Source of the DNA: Candidatus Omnitrophota bacterium
GTDB lineage: Bacteria; Omnitrophota; Gorgyraeia; B26-G9
Assembly: GCA_018399295.1 (NCBI GenBank)
Contig: JAGYOO010000112.1
Span: 1-5,563 of the forward strand
Direction of reading: 5' to 3'
Length of the DNA: 5,563 nt
The position numbers and the translations under genes were made by a program. Positions 1-5,563 of the stretch are shown here, in pieces (the first letter of the stretch is position 1; every line of letters begins with the position of its first letter). Below the pieces are notes generated by a model that was not told where the DNA came from, searched no databases, and worked only from the letters and a program-made list of their open reading frames with translations.

Positions 1-346
1 TGTTTATGGCGACGGGTCTCAGGTGCGCTCCTTTACACATGTTCAGGACGCGGTAAGGGCGATGCTGCTGTTAATGAAAGATCCGGGCCGGGGGGAAGTG
101 ATTAACATCGGCAGTAGTGCTTCAGTCAGGATAGCTGAACTCGCGGACATGGTAAGGAAGATGTGCGGGAGTAAATCGAAGATAGTTTATATCCCTTATG
201 ATGAGGCCTTTGCCGGTGATTTTGAGGACATGTTCTATCGCGTTCCGGACATCTCCCGGCTGCAAAACAAGACCGGGTTTGTTGTCCGGTTCGATCTTGA
301 GTCAATTCTTAAATCCGTGATCCAGGAACAGAGGAAGCTAAGTTGA
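1..346 (+). CDS. NAD-dependent sugar epimerase/dehydratase, C-terminal part (5' truncated)
   Basis: The reading frame is open from base 2, so the gene begins left of the window; 114 codons are visible. The visible part starts with VYGDGSQVRSFTHVQDA, the hallmark segment of extended short-chain dehydrogenases acting on nucleotide sugars (UDP-glucose 4-epimerase, UDP-glucuronate decarboxylase and dTDP-glucose 4,6-dehydratase relatives), where the Arg and the following F-T-x-V-x-D contact the sugar nucleotide. It continues with GEVINIG (visible residues 31-37), an ELADMVRKMCGSKSKI helix-strand, and FEDMFYRVPD (74-83), which matches the FEDM-RRVPD segment seen in many GalE/RmlB-like epimerases. 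The Rossmann NAD site and the YxxxK catalytic pair lie outside the window, so the exact substrate cannot be stated. The C-terminus looks complete. The stop codon overlaps the start of lptD by four bases, so the two are probably cotranscribed and coupled; a role in making a surface polysaccharide or LPS sugar is inferred from that context. Confidence 0.88.
   Translation, partial: VYGDGSQVRSFTHVQDAVRAMLLLMKDPGRGEVINIGSSASVRIAELADMVRKMCGSKSKIVYIPYDEAFAGDFEDMFYRVPDISRLQNKTGFVVRFDLESILKSVIQEQRKLS
331..345 (+). promoter_or_regulatory. Ribosome binding site and TTG start of lptD, overlapping the upstream stop
   Basis: GAGGA at 331-335 lies seven bases before a TTG codon at 343-345, and that TTG shares four bases (TTGA) with the stop of the epimerase. 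The TTG start gives a complete signal peptide; the first downstream in-frame ATG is codon 19, inside the hydrophobic core, and would destroy it. This is why TTG is chosen. The layout is typical of translational coupling by termination-reinitiation. Confidence 0.8.
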
Positions 347-2631
347 AAACTAAATTTTGCGTTCTCAGGACGATTATCTTTCTTGCGGTTCTGCTGATGC
401 TGAGTTCGCCGCAATGCTTTGCTCAGCTGGAAACCGGACAGGGGCAGGCGGTTCTTGTGGATGCCGATGATGTCGAGTATACAGAGGATGATAAAATTAT
501 CGGGAAAGGGAATGTAAAAGTCGATTATGGAAGTATTACTCTTTATGCTCAGGAAATAAAGGTAGACCTGACCACCCGTCACGCCACGGCGACAAATAAG
601 GTAGTCCTGGTGCAGGAGGGCATCCGGATGAGCGGGGATGACCTTTTTTTTGATTTTGAGAATAAACAGGGCACCATGGATTCTGAAGAACAGGTAAGCA
701 TCGAGTACGAGGGCGCGCGGATCCTATCGAATAAGATCGCTTTCGATCTGGAAAAACGGGAGGCTTATACTGAGTCGCCGATTAATATGGAGAAGGACGG
801 GACAAGACTTACCGGGGAAGGCCTGCTTTACCGGTTCGAATCGGAGACCGGCGAGATAGAAAGCGTTAAAATCTTCGCGCCGCCCTGGTACGGCCAGGCT
901 TGCATCGCCCGGAAAACGGAGCAGGATCAGTATGTTCTTGAAAACGCTTATGTAAGCACGTGCGAATATGAGGAACCTCATTATCGGATCAAGGCCCGGC
1001 GGATAGAGGTATATCCTGGAGACAAGGTAATCGCGCGTTCGGCAGTGCTTTATTTGGGCCGGCTTCCGGTTTTTTACTTTCCCTATTGGCGCCAGTCACT
1101 TGAGGACCGAAGAACAAATTTTTCGCTTACTCCCGGATATAAAAAGGATTGGGGCGGGTTTCTGCTTACTTCTTGGGGGTATTATCTGAATGAAGACCTG
1201 CGGGGACGGATTCATCTTGATTACCGGGAGCTTAAGGGGCCGGCTTATGGAGTTGATGCTGATTATGATTCAGCCCGGTTTGGAACCGGAGAGTTCCAGA
1301 GCTATTACGCCGCGGAGAGGGACGAGGCCGGTACGGAATTGACTGAGCGGGATCGTTACCGCGTTCAGGCCAGGTACCATTGGGACCTGGATCCGGACAC
1401 GACATTTATCGGTAAGTTCCATAAGATCAGCGATAATGAGTTCGTTAAAGATTATCTCTATCGGGAGTATGAGGACAATGTTCAACCCGTGACCGAGGCT
1501 TCCTTGAGCGGGTACGCGGAAAATTACAGTTGGAACATTTATGCCCGAAAAAGGATCAATCGGTTTTACTCAGTGGTGGAACGGCTTCCGGAAATGGAGT
1601 ATAGCCTTTATAGTCAGCAGATCGGAGATGCCGGGTTATTTTACCGCAATGAATTTTCCGCGGCGAATCTTAATATCGAAACTCCAAACATGGATGATGA
1701 CCTGGACGCGAATCGCCTCCATACCTACAACGAGTTAAAGTATGTCTGGAATCCTTTTGGCGCCGACTGGCTTAATTTCGTCCCTTATGCCGGAACTACG
1801 CAGACCTATTATTCAAAAGACCGGACAGGACAACAAGAGGATTTTATTAAAGGTGCATTTAACTCCGGGTTTGGACTGGATGCCCAATTTTTTCGCATGT
1901 TTGATACACAGGGAAGTTTTCTGGGAATTGAGGTGAATCGGTTGCGACACATCCTCCGGCCCGCTCTCAATTACACTTATATTCATGAACCTACAGTTTC
2001 TCCGGCGAGGGTAGGGGCGTTTGATGAGATCGATGCCATTGACGCGACAAATCAGCTGAAGATCGGGATCGAGAATCACCTCCAGACTAAACGTGAAGAT
2101 GAGACTGTGGAACTGGCTTATTTTTATCCTTATATTGTTTACGCTTCAAAACGCTATGAAACTACGGGCAGTCATTTTTCCAACCTTTTCGCTGAACTGG
2201 ATCTTAAACCCTATTCCTGGCTGAATCTCTTTTCTGATTGGGAGTTTAATCAGGATGAAGGCCGGTTTCAGACCGCGAATGTGGATCTGCGCGCAATTCG
2301 GGCTGATCAATGGCATTTGACACTGGGGCATCGTTATGAACACGGGATAAGCGATCAGGTTACCGGTGATATCTATTACCGTCTGAATGATAACTGGCAG
2401 ATCGGTACTTACGCTCGTTATCTTGTTAATGAAGGTTCTTTTCAGGAACGTCAGTTTACCGTTTATCGGGATCTTCACTGCTGGCTGATGGAGGTTACTT
2501 ATAATGTCCGATCAACGGATGACTTCAGCCAGGACCGGACGATTTGGTTGACTTTCCGGGTGAAGGCCTTTCCGGAGGATACGCCGATCCGCATGAGCGC
2601 GGGCTATAGTGCCTCCCGCCGGGGTGAGTAG
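343..2631 (+). CDS. lptD: LPS-assembly protein LptD (OstA/Imp), outer-membrane beta-barrel
   Basis: 762 aa, close to the usual family length. LptD, with the lipoprotein LptE, takes LPS from the periplasmic Lpt bridge and inserts it into the outer leaflet of the outer membrane. Residues 1-27 are a signal peptide (basic start, hydrophobic core 10-20, cleavage probably after CFA at 25-27). Residues about 37-180 form the LptA/OstA-like periplasmic beta-jellyroll, starting VDADDVEY with the GKGNVKV and LYAQEIKVD strands. The LptD signature follows: STCEYEEPHYRIKA (205-218), then YLGRLPVFYFPYW (237-249). The remainder alternates aromatic and polar residues as expected for a large barrel, with LRHILRPALNYTYIHEP midway and a strand rich in aromatics near the C-terminus. 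The mature protein has three cysteines (187, 207, 713) rather than the four of E. coli LptD. No lptE or other lpt gene is visible. Starts with TTG, coupled to the upstream epimerase. Confidence 0.95.
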   Translation: MKTKFCVLRTIIFLAVLLMLSSPQCFAQLETGQGQAVLVDADDVEYTEDDKIIGKGNVKVDYGSITLYAQEIKVDLTTRHATATNKVVLVQEGIRMSGDDLFFDFENKQGTMDSEEQVSIEYEGARILSNKIAFDLEKREAYTESPINMEKDGTRLTGEGLLYRFESETGEIESVKIFAPPWYGQACIARKTEQDQYVLENAYVSTCEYEEPHYRIKARRIEVYPGDKVIARSAVLYLGRLPVFYFPYWRQSLEDRRTNFSLTPGYKKDWGGFLLTSWGYYLNEDLRGRIHLDYRELKGPAYGVDADYDSARFGTGEFQSYYAAERDEAGTELTERDRYRVQARYHWDLDPDTTFIGKFHKISDNEFVKDYLYREYEDNVQPVTEASLSGYAENYSWNIYARKRINRFYSVVERLPEMEYSLYSQQIGDAGLFYRNEFSAANLNIETPNMDDDLDANRLHTYNELKYVWNPFGADWLNFVPYAGTTQTYYSKDRTGQQEDFIKGAFNSGFGLDAQFFRMFDTQGSFLGIEVNRLRHILRPALNYTYIHEPTVSPARVGAFDEIDAIDATNQLKIGIENHLQTKREDETVELAYFYPYIVYASKRYETTGSHFSNLFAELDLKPYSWLNLFSDWEFNQDEGRFQTANVDLRAIRADQWHLTLGHRYEHGISDQVTGDIYYRLNDNWQIGTYARYLVNEGSFQERQFTVYRDLHCWLMEVTYNVRSTDDFSQDRTIWLTFRVKAFPEDTPIRMSAGYSASRRGE

Positions 2632-2659
2632 TTGACACATCCGATCCATCTGGTATACT
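2632..2659 (+). promoter_or_regulatory. Strong sigma70-type promoter with extended -10
   Basis: A perfect -35 hexamer TTGACA (2632-2637) begins at the base after the lptD stop codon. Sixteen bases later is TATACT (2654-2659), five of six matches to the -10 consensus, preceded by TGG so that it forms an extended -10 (TGnTATACT). The predicted transcription start is near 2666, giving a leader of about 56 bases before the ATG at 2722. It should drive the small membrane protein and probably the downstream YchF-like gene, which has no promoter of this quality of its own. Confidence 0.85.
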
Positions 2660-2707
2660 GAATGCTACATATAACAGTCTTTTCCCCCCTAAACCACTTT
2701 CCTGAAC

Positions 2708-2714
2708 AAGGAGG
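2708..2714 (+). promoter_or_regulatory. Consensus Shine-Dalgarno fixing the start of the 60-aa protein
   Basis: AAGGAGG stands seven bases upstream of the ATG at 2722. The same frame also has an ATG-like start at 2662, but that lies at or before the predicted transcription start of the promoter at 2632-2659 and has no ribosome site, so 2722 is the real start. Confidence 0.88.
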
Positions 2715-2721
2715 TTATAAT

Positions 2722-2904
2722 ATGCTTAACAGAATAGTTGTGCCGGTTGCAATCATCGTATTTGGCTTATATCTATGTCTTACAGGTAAGCAAGGGCTGA
2801 CTGTAGGGTATACTCAATTGGGCATCGATATACTTATAGGCGGTGGCGCTTTTGTGGTTCTGGGAGCGATGGCGATTTTCGGCTATATCGGGAAAAAAGA
2901 GTAA
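2722..2904 (+). CDS. Small two-helix membrane protein, 60 aa, function unknown
   Basis: I do not recognise this protein. It begins MLNRIVVPVAIIVFGLYLCL and ends GYIGKKE. Two hydrophobic segments are visible: residues about 5-21, and about 34-56, the second containing the glycine-rich ILIGGGAFVVLGAM. They are joined by a short polar loop (about 22-33, GKQGLTVGYTQL) with a lysine. Lysines at 58-59 close the protein, so by the positive-inside rule the C-terminus is likely cytoplasmic; with two helices the N-terminus (Arg4) would be cytoplasmic as well, giving a hairpin in the inner membrane. The ORF is supported by a near-consensus promoter, a consensus Shine-Dalgarno and a clean stop, which is unusually strong evidence for so short a gene. 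It lies between lptD and the YchF-like gene and is probably cotranscribed with the latter (58-base gap). Small-protein families of this shape include stress-induced or modulator membrane peptides, but nothing in the sequence assigns one. Confidence 0.82.
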   Translation: MLNRIVVPVAIIVFGLYLCLTGKQGLTVGYTQLGIDILIGGGAFVVLGAMAIFGYIGKKE

Positions 2905-2962
2905 ACCCGATAAAGGGCGTTGGCTTTTAACAGGGTAAAAAAACACAGACAGGGAGCGATAC

Positions 2963-3652
2963 ATGAAGGTCGCATTCAGCGGCGTGGAACTGGAAGCAGG
3001 CAAGAGAAAGTATAAAGATCCCCGGATCGACCTTCTGGTGGAGAAGTATGCTCCTCTGAAGGTAACACCTTTTTATTTCGATTTTATTCCCAATGCCTTT
3101 GCTGAGGCCGATTGCCTCGTGGTGGACAAGCATGCTTTTCTCGATTTGCTTCTTCAGGACATGGAAAAGATCGAGACAAGGCTGGGGAATGCGCGGGAGG
3201 ATTCCGAGCGGCAGATCCTGAAGCGGTTTCTTGTTCACTTGGAAGGAGAGGTCCCGTTATGTGACGGCGAATGGGATTCGGAGGAGCTGTTGAGCCTGCG
3301 GGAGCTGGCCCCGATCACATTCCGCCCCACGCTGATTATCAATGGTGAATTTGATGAAGCCCAATTACATAAAGATGCCTTGAAAAAATCAAAAACGATC
3401 TTTTTCTATACTGCCGGTAAAAAGGAAGTCAGGGCCTGGCCGGTGAAAGCGGGGTCATCAGCCGTAGAGTGCGCCGGCAAGATTCATTCCGATCTGGCGC
3501 GGGGATTTATAAAGGCGGAGGTGACCTCTTTTGAAGATTTAATGCAGGTGCATAATCTTAATGAGGCCAAGAGTAAGGGCTTGACCCGTCTTGAAGACCG
3601 GGATTATGCAATGCAGGATGGAGATGTGATTGAGATCAGATTTAATGTTTAA
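2963..3652 (+). CDS. YchF/OLA1-related protein lacking the GTPase core, with C-terminal TGS (DUF933) domain
   Basis: 229 aa against about 363 for YchF. The C-terminal part (about 145-229) is a textbook YchF TGS domain: FFYTAGKKEVRAWPVKAG, then AGKIHSDLARGFIKAEV (171-187), ending YAMQDGDVIEIRFNV. The middle is also colinear with YchF: the helix DMEKIETRL (66-74), a coiled helical stretch, LRELAPITFRPTLIIN (112-127). The N-terminal KDPRIDLLVEKYAPLKVTP (18-36) matches the YchF stretch PDPRLDxL...PKKVxP. What is missing is the nucleotide machinery: the P-loop GxxxxGKS is replaced by GVELEAGKR (7-15, wrong spacing and no Ser/Thr), the DxxG switch II segment is absent, and the NxxE specificity motif is altered to NGEFDE. 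YchF is a ribosome-associated ATPase/GTPase; this copy should not hydrolyse nucleotide and may bind the same partner through TGS. Start ATG has AGGGAG six bases upstream. It is followed by an intrinsic terminator, so it ends its transcription unit. Confidence 0.85.
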   Translation: MKVAFSGVELEAGKRKYKDPRIDLLVEKYAPLKVTPFYFDFIPNAFAEADCLVVDKHAFLDLLLQDMEKIETRLGNAREDSERQILKRFLVHLEGEVPLCDGEWDSEELLSLRELAPITFRPTLIINGEFDEAQLHKDALKKSKTIFFYTAGKKEVRAWPVKAGSSAVECAGKIHSDLARGFIKAEVTSFEDLMQVHNLNEAKSKGLTRLEDRDYAMQDGDVIEIRFNV

Positions 3653-3665
3653 TCAATAAGTTAAA

Positions 3666-3695
3666 GTGGCATTCCCCGGCTCCTAAGTGTATAAT
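3666..3695 (+). promoter_or_regulatory. Candidate promoter of the PAS gene, -10 inside the terminator loop
   Basis: A perfect TATAAT lies at 3690-3695, mostly within the loop of the terminator hairpin. Eighteen bases upstream is GTGGCA (3666-3671), four of six matches to the -35 consensus. Transcription would begin near 3702, leaving a leader of about 16 bases. The -35 is weak, so the call rests on the -10, the spacing, and the need for some promoter downstream of the terminator stem. Confidence 0.5.
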
Positions 3696-3717
3696 TATTT
3701 GGGAGCCGATTTTTTTT
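3677..3717 (+). terminator. Intrinsic (Rho-independent) terminator after the YchF-like gene
   Basis: CGGCTCCTAAGT (3677-3688) pairs with ATTTGGGAGCCG (3697-3708): twelve pairs, two of them G-T wobbles, around an eight-base loop, followed at 3710-3717 by eight consecutive T. It lies 24 bases after the stop at 3652. The T-run ends exactly at the ATG (3718) of the next gene, and the loop and right arm overlap a promoter -10 and a Shine-Dalgarno-like sequence. Confidence 0.9.
3701..3705 (+). promoter_or_regulatory. Shine-Dalgarno-like GGGAG in the right arm of the terminator
   Basis: GGGAG is the only purine-rich ribosome-site-like sequence upstream of the ATG at 3718. The spacing of twelve bases is longer than usual. 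On any transcript reading through from upstream it would be paired in the terminator stem; on a transcript starting near 3702 the left arm is missing and it would be free. Confidence 0.45.
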
Positions 3718-5010
3718 ATGAGTGAGAAAGACGAAATTCAAGAACGCGAAGATATCGAAAAGGAACTTATTGAGCTTCGAATCCGCCTGGCGGAACGGGA
3801 GCTTTTTGAGAAGCAGCAGGAATGGGCCAGCGGCAGGCTTCGCCTGGAGAGAAGGAAGCTGGAGACCATTCTTAACGCTCTTCCTAATGGAGTTCATATA
3901 ATAAGTCATGATTATCAGATCCTTTTCGGGAATCAATGGATGGAGAAAAGATTCCGGGGCGCGCGTGGGAAACGCTGTTTTGCCGAGTACGCGAACCGGA
4001 CCTCGCCTTGTCCGGGCTGTCCGGTCCGGTCCGCGTTAGCCAAGGGGAGAAGCGCTGTTGCCGAGTTCCGGTTTCGCTCACGTTATTACGAGATTATTGC
4101 CGCTCCTCTGGGAGAGTTTGATAATCTTACCGCCGCGGTAGTGAATGTTCTCGATTTCACTGTTCAGCGAAAGACGGAAGAGGCGATTCTCAGCACTCAG
4201 CGTAAGTACGGACAATTGCTGAACGAGTTAAATACCGGGATTTACGTCAGTACCGTAAGCCGGAACAGCCGGTTTGTAGAGGTAAATCCGGCGACAATAA
4301 ATATGTTTGATGCCTCCTCCCGGGAAGAATTACTTAATGTCGAAACCAGGGATCTTTGCCCGGACAAGGCTCACCGGATCCGGTTTATTTCCAAACTGCT
4401 GCGAAAGGGCTTTGTCAAGGACGCAGAGCTTCCGCTGATAAGTCTGCGCGGACGCCGTTTCTGGGCCTCGGTTACGGCAATTAAAAAGCAGGGGGAGGAT
4501 AACCAGACCTATTTTGAAGGGGTTATCGAGGATATTACTCAGAGGAAGAACGCGGAAGAACTCGTGCAATGTCTGAATGAGCGGTTGAAGACCTCTAACC
4601 GCCGATTGCGGAAGTTAACCTTAAGGGACGATCGTACCGGTCTGTATAATGAGATTTACCTGGAAAAATGGCTTGATTTCGAATTAGCAAGGGCGCGGCG
4701 GTTTGATTATCCCGTGAGCCTGCTGCAGATAGAGCCGTCTGAATCCGAACGGGAGGCCTTTGACCGGGAAAAACGCGGGATCGGAAGGATTTTGCGCCGG
4801 CATCTGCGCGGCTACGATGTTCTTGGATCGACAAAAACCGGTTTTCTGGTAATCTGCCCCCGGTCAGATGCCGAGAAAACTGAATCCTTGAAAAACCGGC
4901 TGGCTGGATTACTGGGCGAAGAACCGGTTCCCGGGCTCCGAACAAAAGTAGTATTCTGCAGTAAAGATGACTCCCGGGCCCGCTACCTGCTGGAACGTCT
5001 CCGCGAATAA
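3718..5010 (+). CDS. Cytoplasmic PAS-PAS sensory protein with a degenerate GGDEF-like C-terminus
   Basis: 430 aa with no signal peptide or membrane segment. Residues 1-50 are highly charged and predicted coiled coil. PAS 1 (about 47-152) begins LETILNALPNGVHIIS and carries cysteines at 87, 98 and 101, the last two in SPCPGCPVR, a motif of a recurrent PAS subtype. PAS 2 (about 160-277) has the typical FVEVNPATINMFDASSREEL and ends FEGVIEDITQRKNAEE, the usual PAS-to-effector linker. A coiled linker leads to LTLRDDRTGLYNEIYLEKWL (300-319), clearly the start of a GGDEF domain, and SLLQIEPSE (334-342) where diguanylate cyclases have LLxxDID. The signature itself is TKTGF (372-376) instead of GGDEF, and the domain ends early after about 130 residues. 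It should therefore not make cyclic di-GMP; signalling by protein contact is more likely. ATG 3718 is the first start available, and the next Met is inside PAS 1. It directly abuts the upstream terminator and converges on a PhoH gene. Confidence 0.88.
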   Translation: MSEKDEIQEREDIEKELIELRIRLAERELFEKQQEWASGRLRLERRKLETILNALPNGVHIISHDYQILFGNQWMEKRFRGARGKRCFAEYANRTSPCPGCPVRSALAKGRSAVAEFRFRSRYYEIIAAPLGEFDNLTAAVVNVLDFTVQRKTEEAILSTQRKYGQLLNELNTGIYVSTVSRNSRFVEVNPATINMFDASSREELLNVETRDLCPDKAHRIRFISKLLRKGFVKDAELPLISLRGRRFWASVTAIKKQGEDNQTYFEGVIEDITQRKNAEELVQCLNERLKTSNRRLRKLTLRDDRTGLYNEIYLEKWLDFELARARRFDYPVSLLQIEPSESEREAFDREKRGIGRILRRHLRGYDVLGSTKTGFLVICPRSDAEKTESLKNRLAGLLGEEPVPGLRTKVVFCSKDDSRARYLLERLRE

Positions 5011-5022
5011 ATCTGCTGACCG

Positions 5023-5563
5023 CTATAAAAGATCGCTGGCCAGCTCCGCCAGCTCAGAACGTTCTCCTTTTTCCAGATTGATATGAGTGTAGATTTTCTG
5101 ACCCTTCATCTTATCGATCAGATAACTCAGTCCATTGGAGTAGGTATCAAGGTAAGGGTGATCGATTTGAAAGATGTCTCCGGTAAATACAAGTTTCGTC
5201 CCGTCTCCGGCCCGGGTGATGATCGTTTTCATCTCATGAGGTGTCAGGTTCTGGGCTTCATCGACGATAAAGAAGATGTCAACAAGACTGCGGCCCCGGA
5301 TATAAGAGAGAGGGGCGATTACGAGCCTCTCCTCGTCCAGCATTTTCTGAATCTTCCGATTTTTTGTTTTTGATTCCAGAAAGTGATGCTTGATTACTCC
5401 CAGATTGTCGTAAAGCGGCTGCATGTAAGGATCAAGCTTGGATTCAATGTCGCCGGGGAGAAAACCGATGTCACGGTTACTTAGCGGTACGACAGGCCGG
5501 GCCACGAATATCTGAAAATATTCGTTTTTCATCTCCAGGGCCGCTCTGAGTTTATTGTTCGTT
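5023..5563 (-). CDS. PhoH-family ATPase (PhoH2/YlaK type), C-terminal part (5' truncated)
   Basis: The gene reads leftward and its frame is open through the right edge ([10 protein letters not shown] precedes the first internal Met), so the start and the Walker A site are outside the window; 179 codons are visible. The family is clear: [19 protein letters not shown] (visible residues 20-38), [12 protein letters not shown] (43-54), YIRGRSL (87-93), Walker B FFIVDEAQ (97-104) and [11 protein letters not shown] (124-134). The segments [19 protein letters not shown] and [11 protein letters not shown] are those of the PhoH2/YlaK branch rather than the PhoL branch. That branch usually carries an N-terminal PIN ribonuclease domain, and such proteins have been described as ATP-dependent RNA helicase/RNases; the PIN domain is expected beyond the window but not seen. 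ATP hydrolysis residues that can be checked are intact. The C-terminus [10 protein letters not shown] matches the family end. It faces the PAS gene tail to tail across 12 bases. Confidence 0.93.
   Translation of the reverse strand, partial: TNNKLRAALEMKNEYFQIFVARPVVPLSNRDIGFLPGDIESKLDPYMQPLYDNLGVIKHHFLESKTKNRKIQKMLDEERLVIAPLSYIRGRSLVDIFFIVDEAQNLTPHEMKTIITRAGDGTKLVFTGDIFQIDHPYLDTYSNGLSYLIDKMKGQKIYTHINLEKGERSELAELASDLL

Noticed and set aside
235..582. Minus-strand open frame of 115 codons across the epimerase/lptD junction.
   Set aside because: It is opposite two well-supported genes, including the lptD signal peptide, and its translation has no family features.
2696..2714. Possible short hairpin (TCCT with AGGA) covering the Shine-Dalgarno of the small gene.
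   Set aside because: Only four Watson-Crick pairs plus wobbles; likely chance pairing in a pyrimidine-rich leader.
2662..2721. N-terminal extension of the small membrane protein by 20 codons from an ATG-like start at 2662.
   Set aside because: It overlaps the predicted transcription start, has no ribosome site, and the consensus AAGGAGG at 2708-2714 points to the ATG at 2722.
2716..2721. TATAAT directly before the start codon at 2722.
   Set aside because: No acceptable -35 about 17 bases upstream, and initiation there would remove the Shine-Dalgarno and start codon.
2886..2912. Perfect 7-bp inverted repeat TATCGGG/CCCGATA around the stop codon of the 60-aa gene.
   Set aside because: The loop is 13 bases and no T-run follows the stem, so it is not an intrinsic terminator. 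It might attenuate or stabilise the mRNA between the two genes, but nothing more supports that.
3995..4030. 8-bp inverted repeat ACCGGACC/GGTCCGGT with repeated TCCGG inside the PAS gene.
   Set aside because: It falls on the codons of the Cys-Pro-Gly-Cys-Pro-Val-Arg region and is explained by GC-rich codon use; the 20-base loop makes a functional hairpin doubtful.
5035..5072. GCTGGC/GCCAGC hairpin plus nearby direct repeat of GCCAGCTC, considered as a terminator for either convergent gene.
   Set aside because: The repeat is produced by the Glu-Leu-Ala-Glu-Leu-Ala codons at the PhoH C-terminus. The T-run on the plus strand is 15 bases away from the stem and on the minus strand only four T follow.
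5083..5373. Plus-strand open frame of 96 codons opposite the PhoH gene.
   Set aside because: It is antisense to strongly conserved PhoH motifs (Walker B, GFLPGD) and has no ribosome site or recognisable protein content.

Overview
The window reads as a piece of a Gram-negative (LPS-bearing) bacterial chromosome. The key indicator is a complete lptD gene, which is only needed by cells that assemble LPS in an outer membrane. Base composition is moderate, genes are tightly packed, and no mobile element, CRISPR array, rRNA or tRNA was recognised. The exact lineage cannot be fixed from this sequence. The mix (YchF-like protein without a GTPase core, PAS proteins with a CPGCP motif, PIN-PhoH type ATPase) would suit an uncultured lineage such as Omnitrophota or a deltaproteobacterium-like group, but that is a guess.

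Left block (1-2631, + strand): the 3' end of an NAD-dependent sugar epimerase/dehydratase overlaps lptD by four bases (TTGA: TTG start of lptD inside the TGA stop). This looks like a translationally coupled pair, linking nucleotide-sugar chemistry to LPS export. LptD is full length (762 aa), with a signal peptide, an OstA/LptA-like periplasmic domain and a beta-barrel.

Middle block (2632-3717, + strand): directly after the lptD stop lies a very strong-looking sigma70-type promoter (TTGACA, 16 bp, TGGTATACT). It drives a 60-aa two-helix membrane protein with an excellent Shine-Dalgarno, followed 58 bases later by a 229-aa protein. The latter is recognisable as a YchF/OLA1 relative that has lost the GTPase motifs but kept the C-terminal TGS (DUF933) domain. 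This unit ends in a near-perfect intrinsic terminator at 3677-3717.

Right block (3718-5563): a PAS-PAS-degenerate GGDEF sensory protein starts at the very next base after the terminator U-tract. The terminator loop contains a perfect TATAAT and its right arm contains the only Shine-Dalgarno-like sequence, so terminator, promoter and ribosome site appear superimposed. The PAS gene converges on the 3' end of a PhoH-family ATPase (PhoH2/YlaK type) on the minus strand, with only 12 bases between stop codons; that gene runs off the right edge.

The most interesting items are the nested terminator/promoter/SD at 3677-3717, the GTPase-less YchF paralogue, the small membrane protein under a near-consensus promoter, and the catalytically dead GGDEF domain. 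No wholly new multi-gene system is evident.
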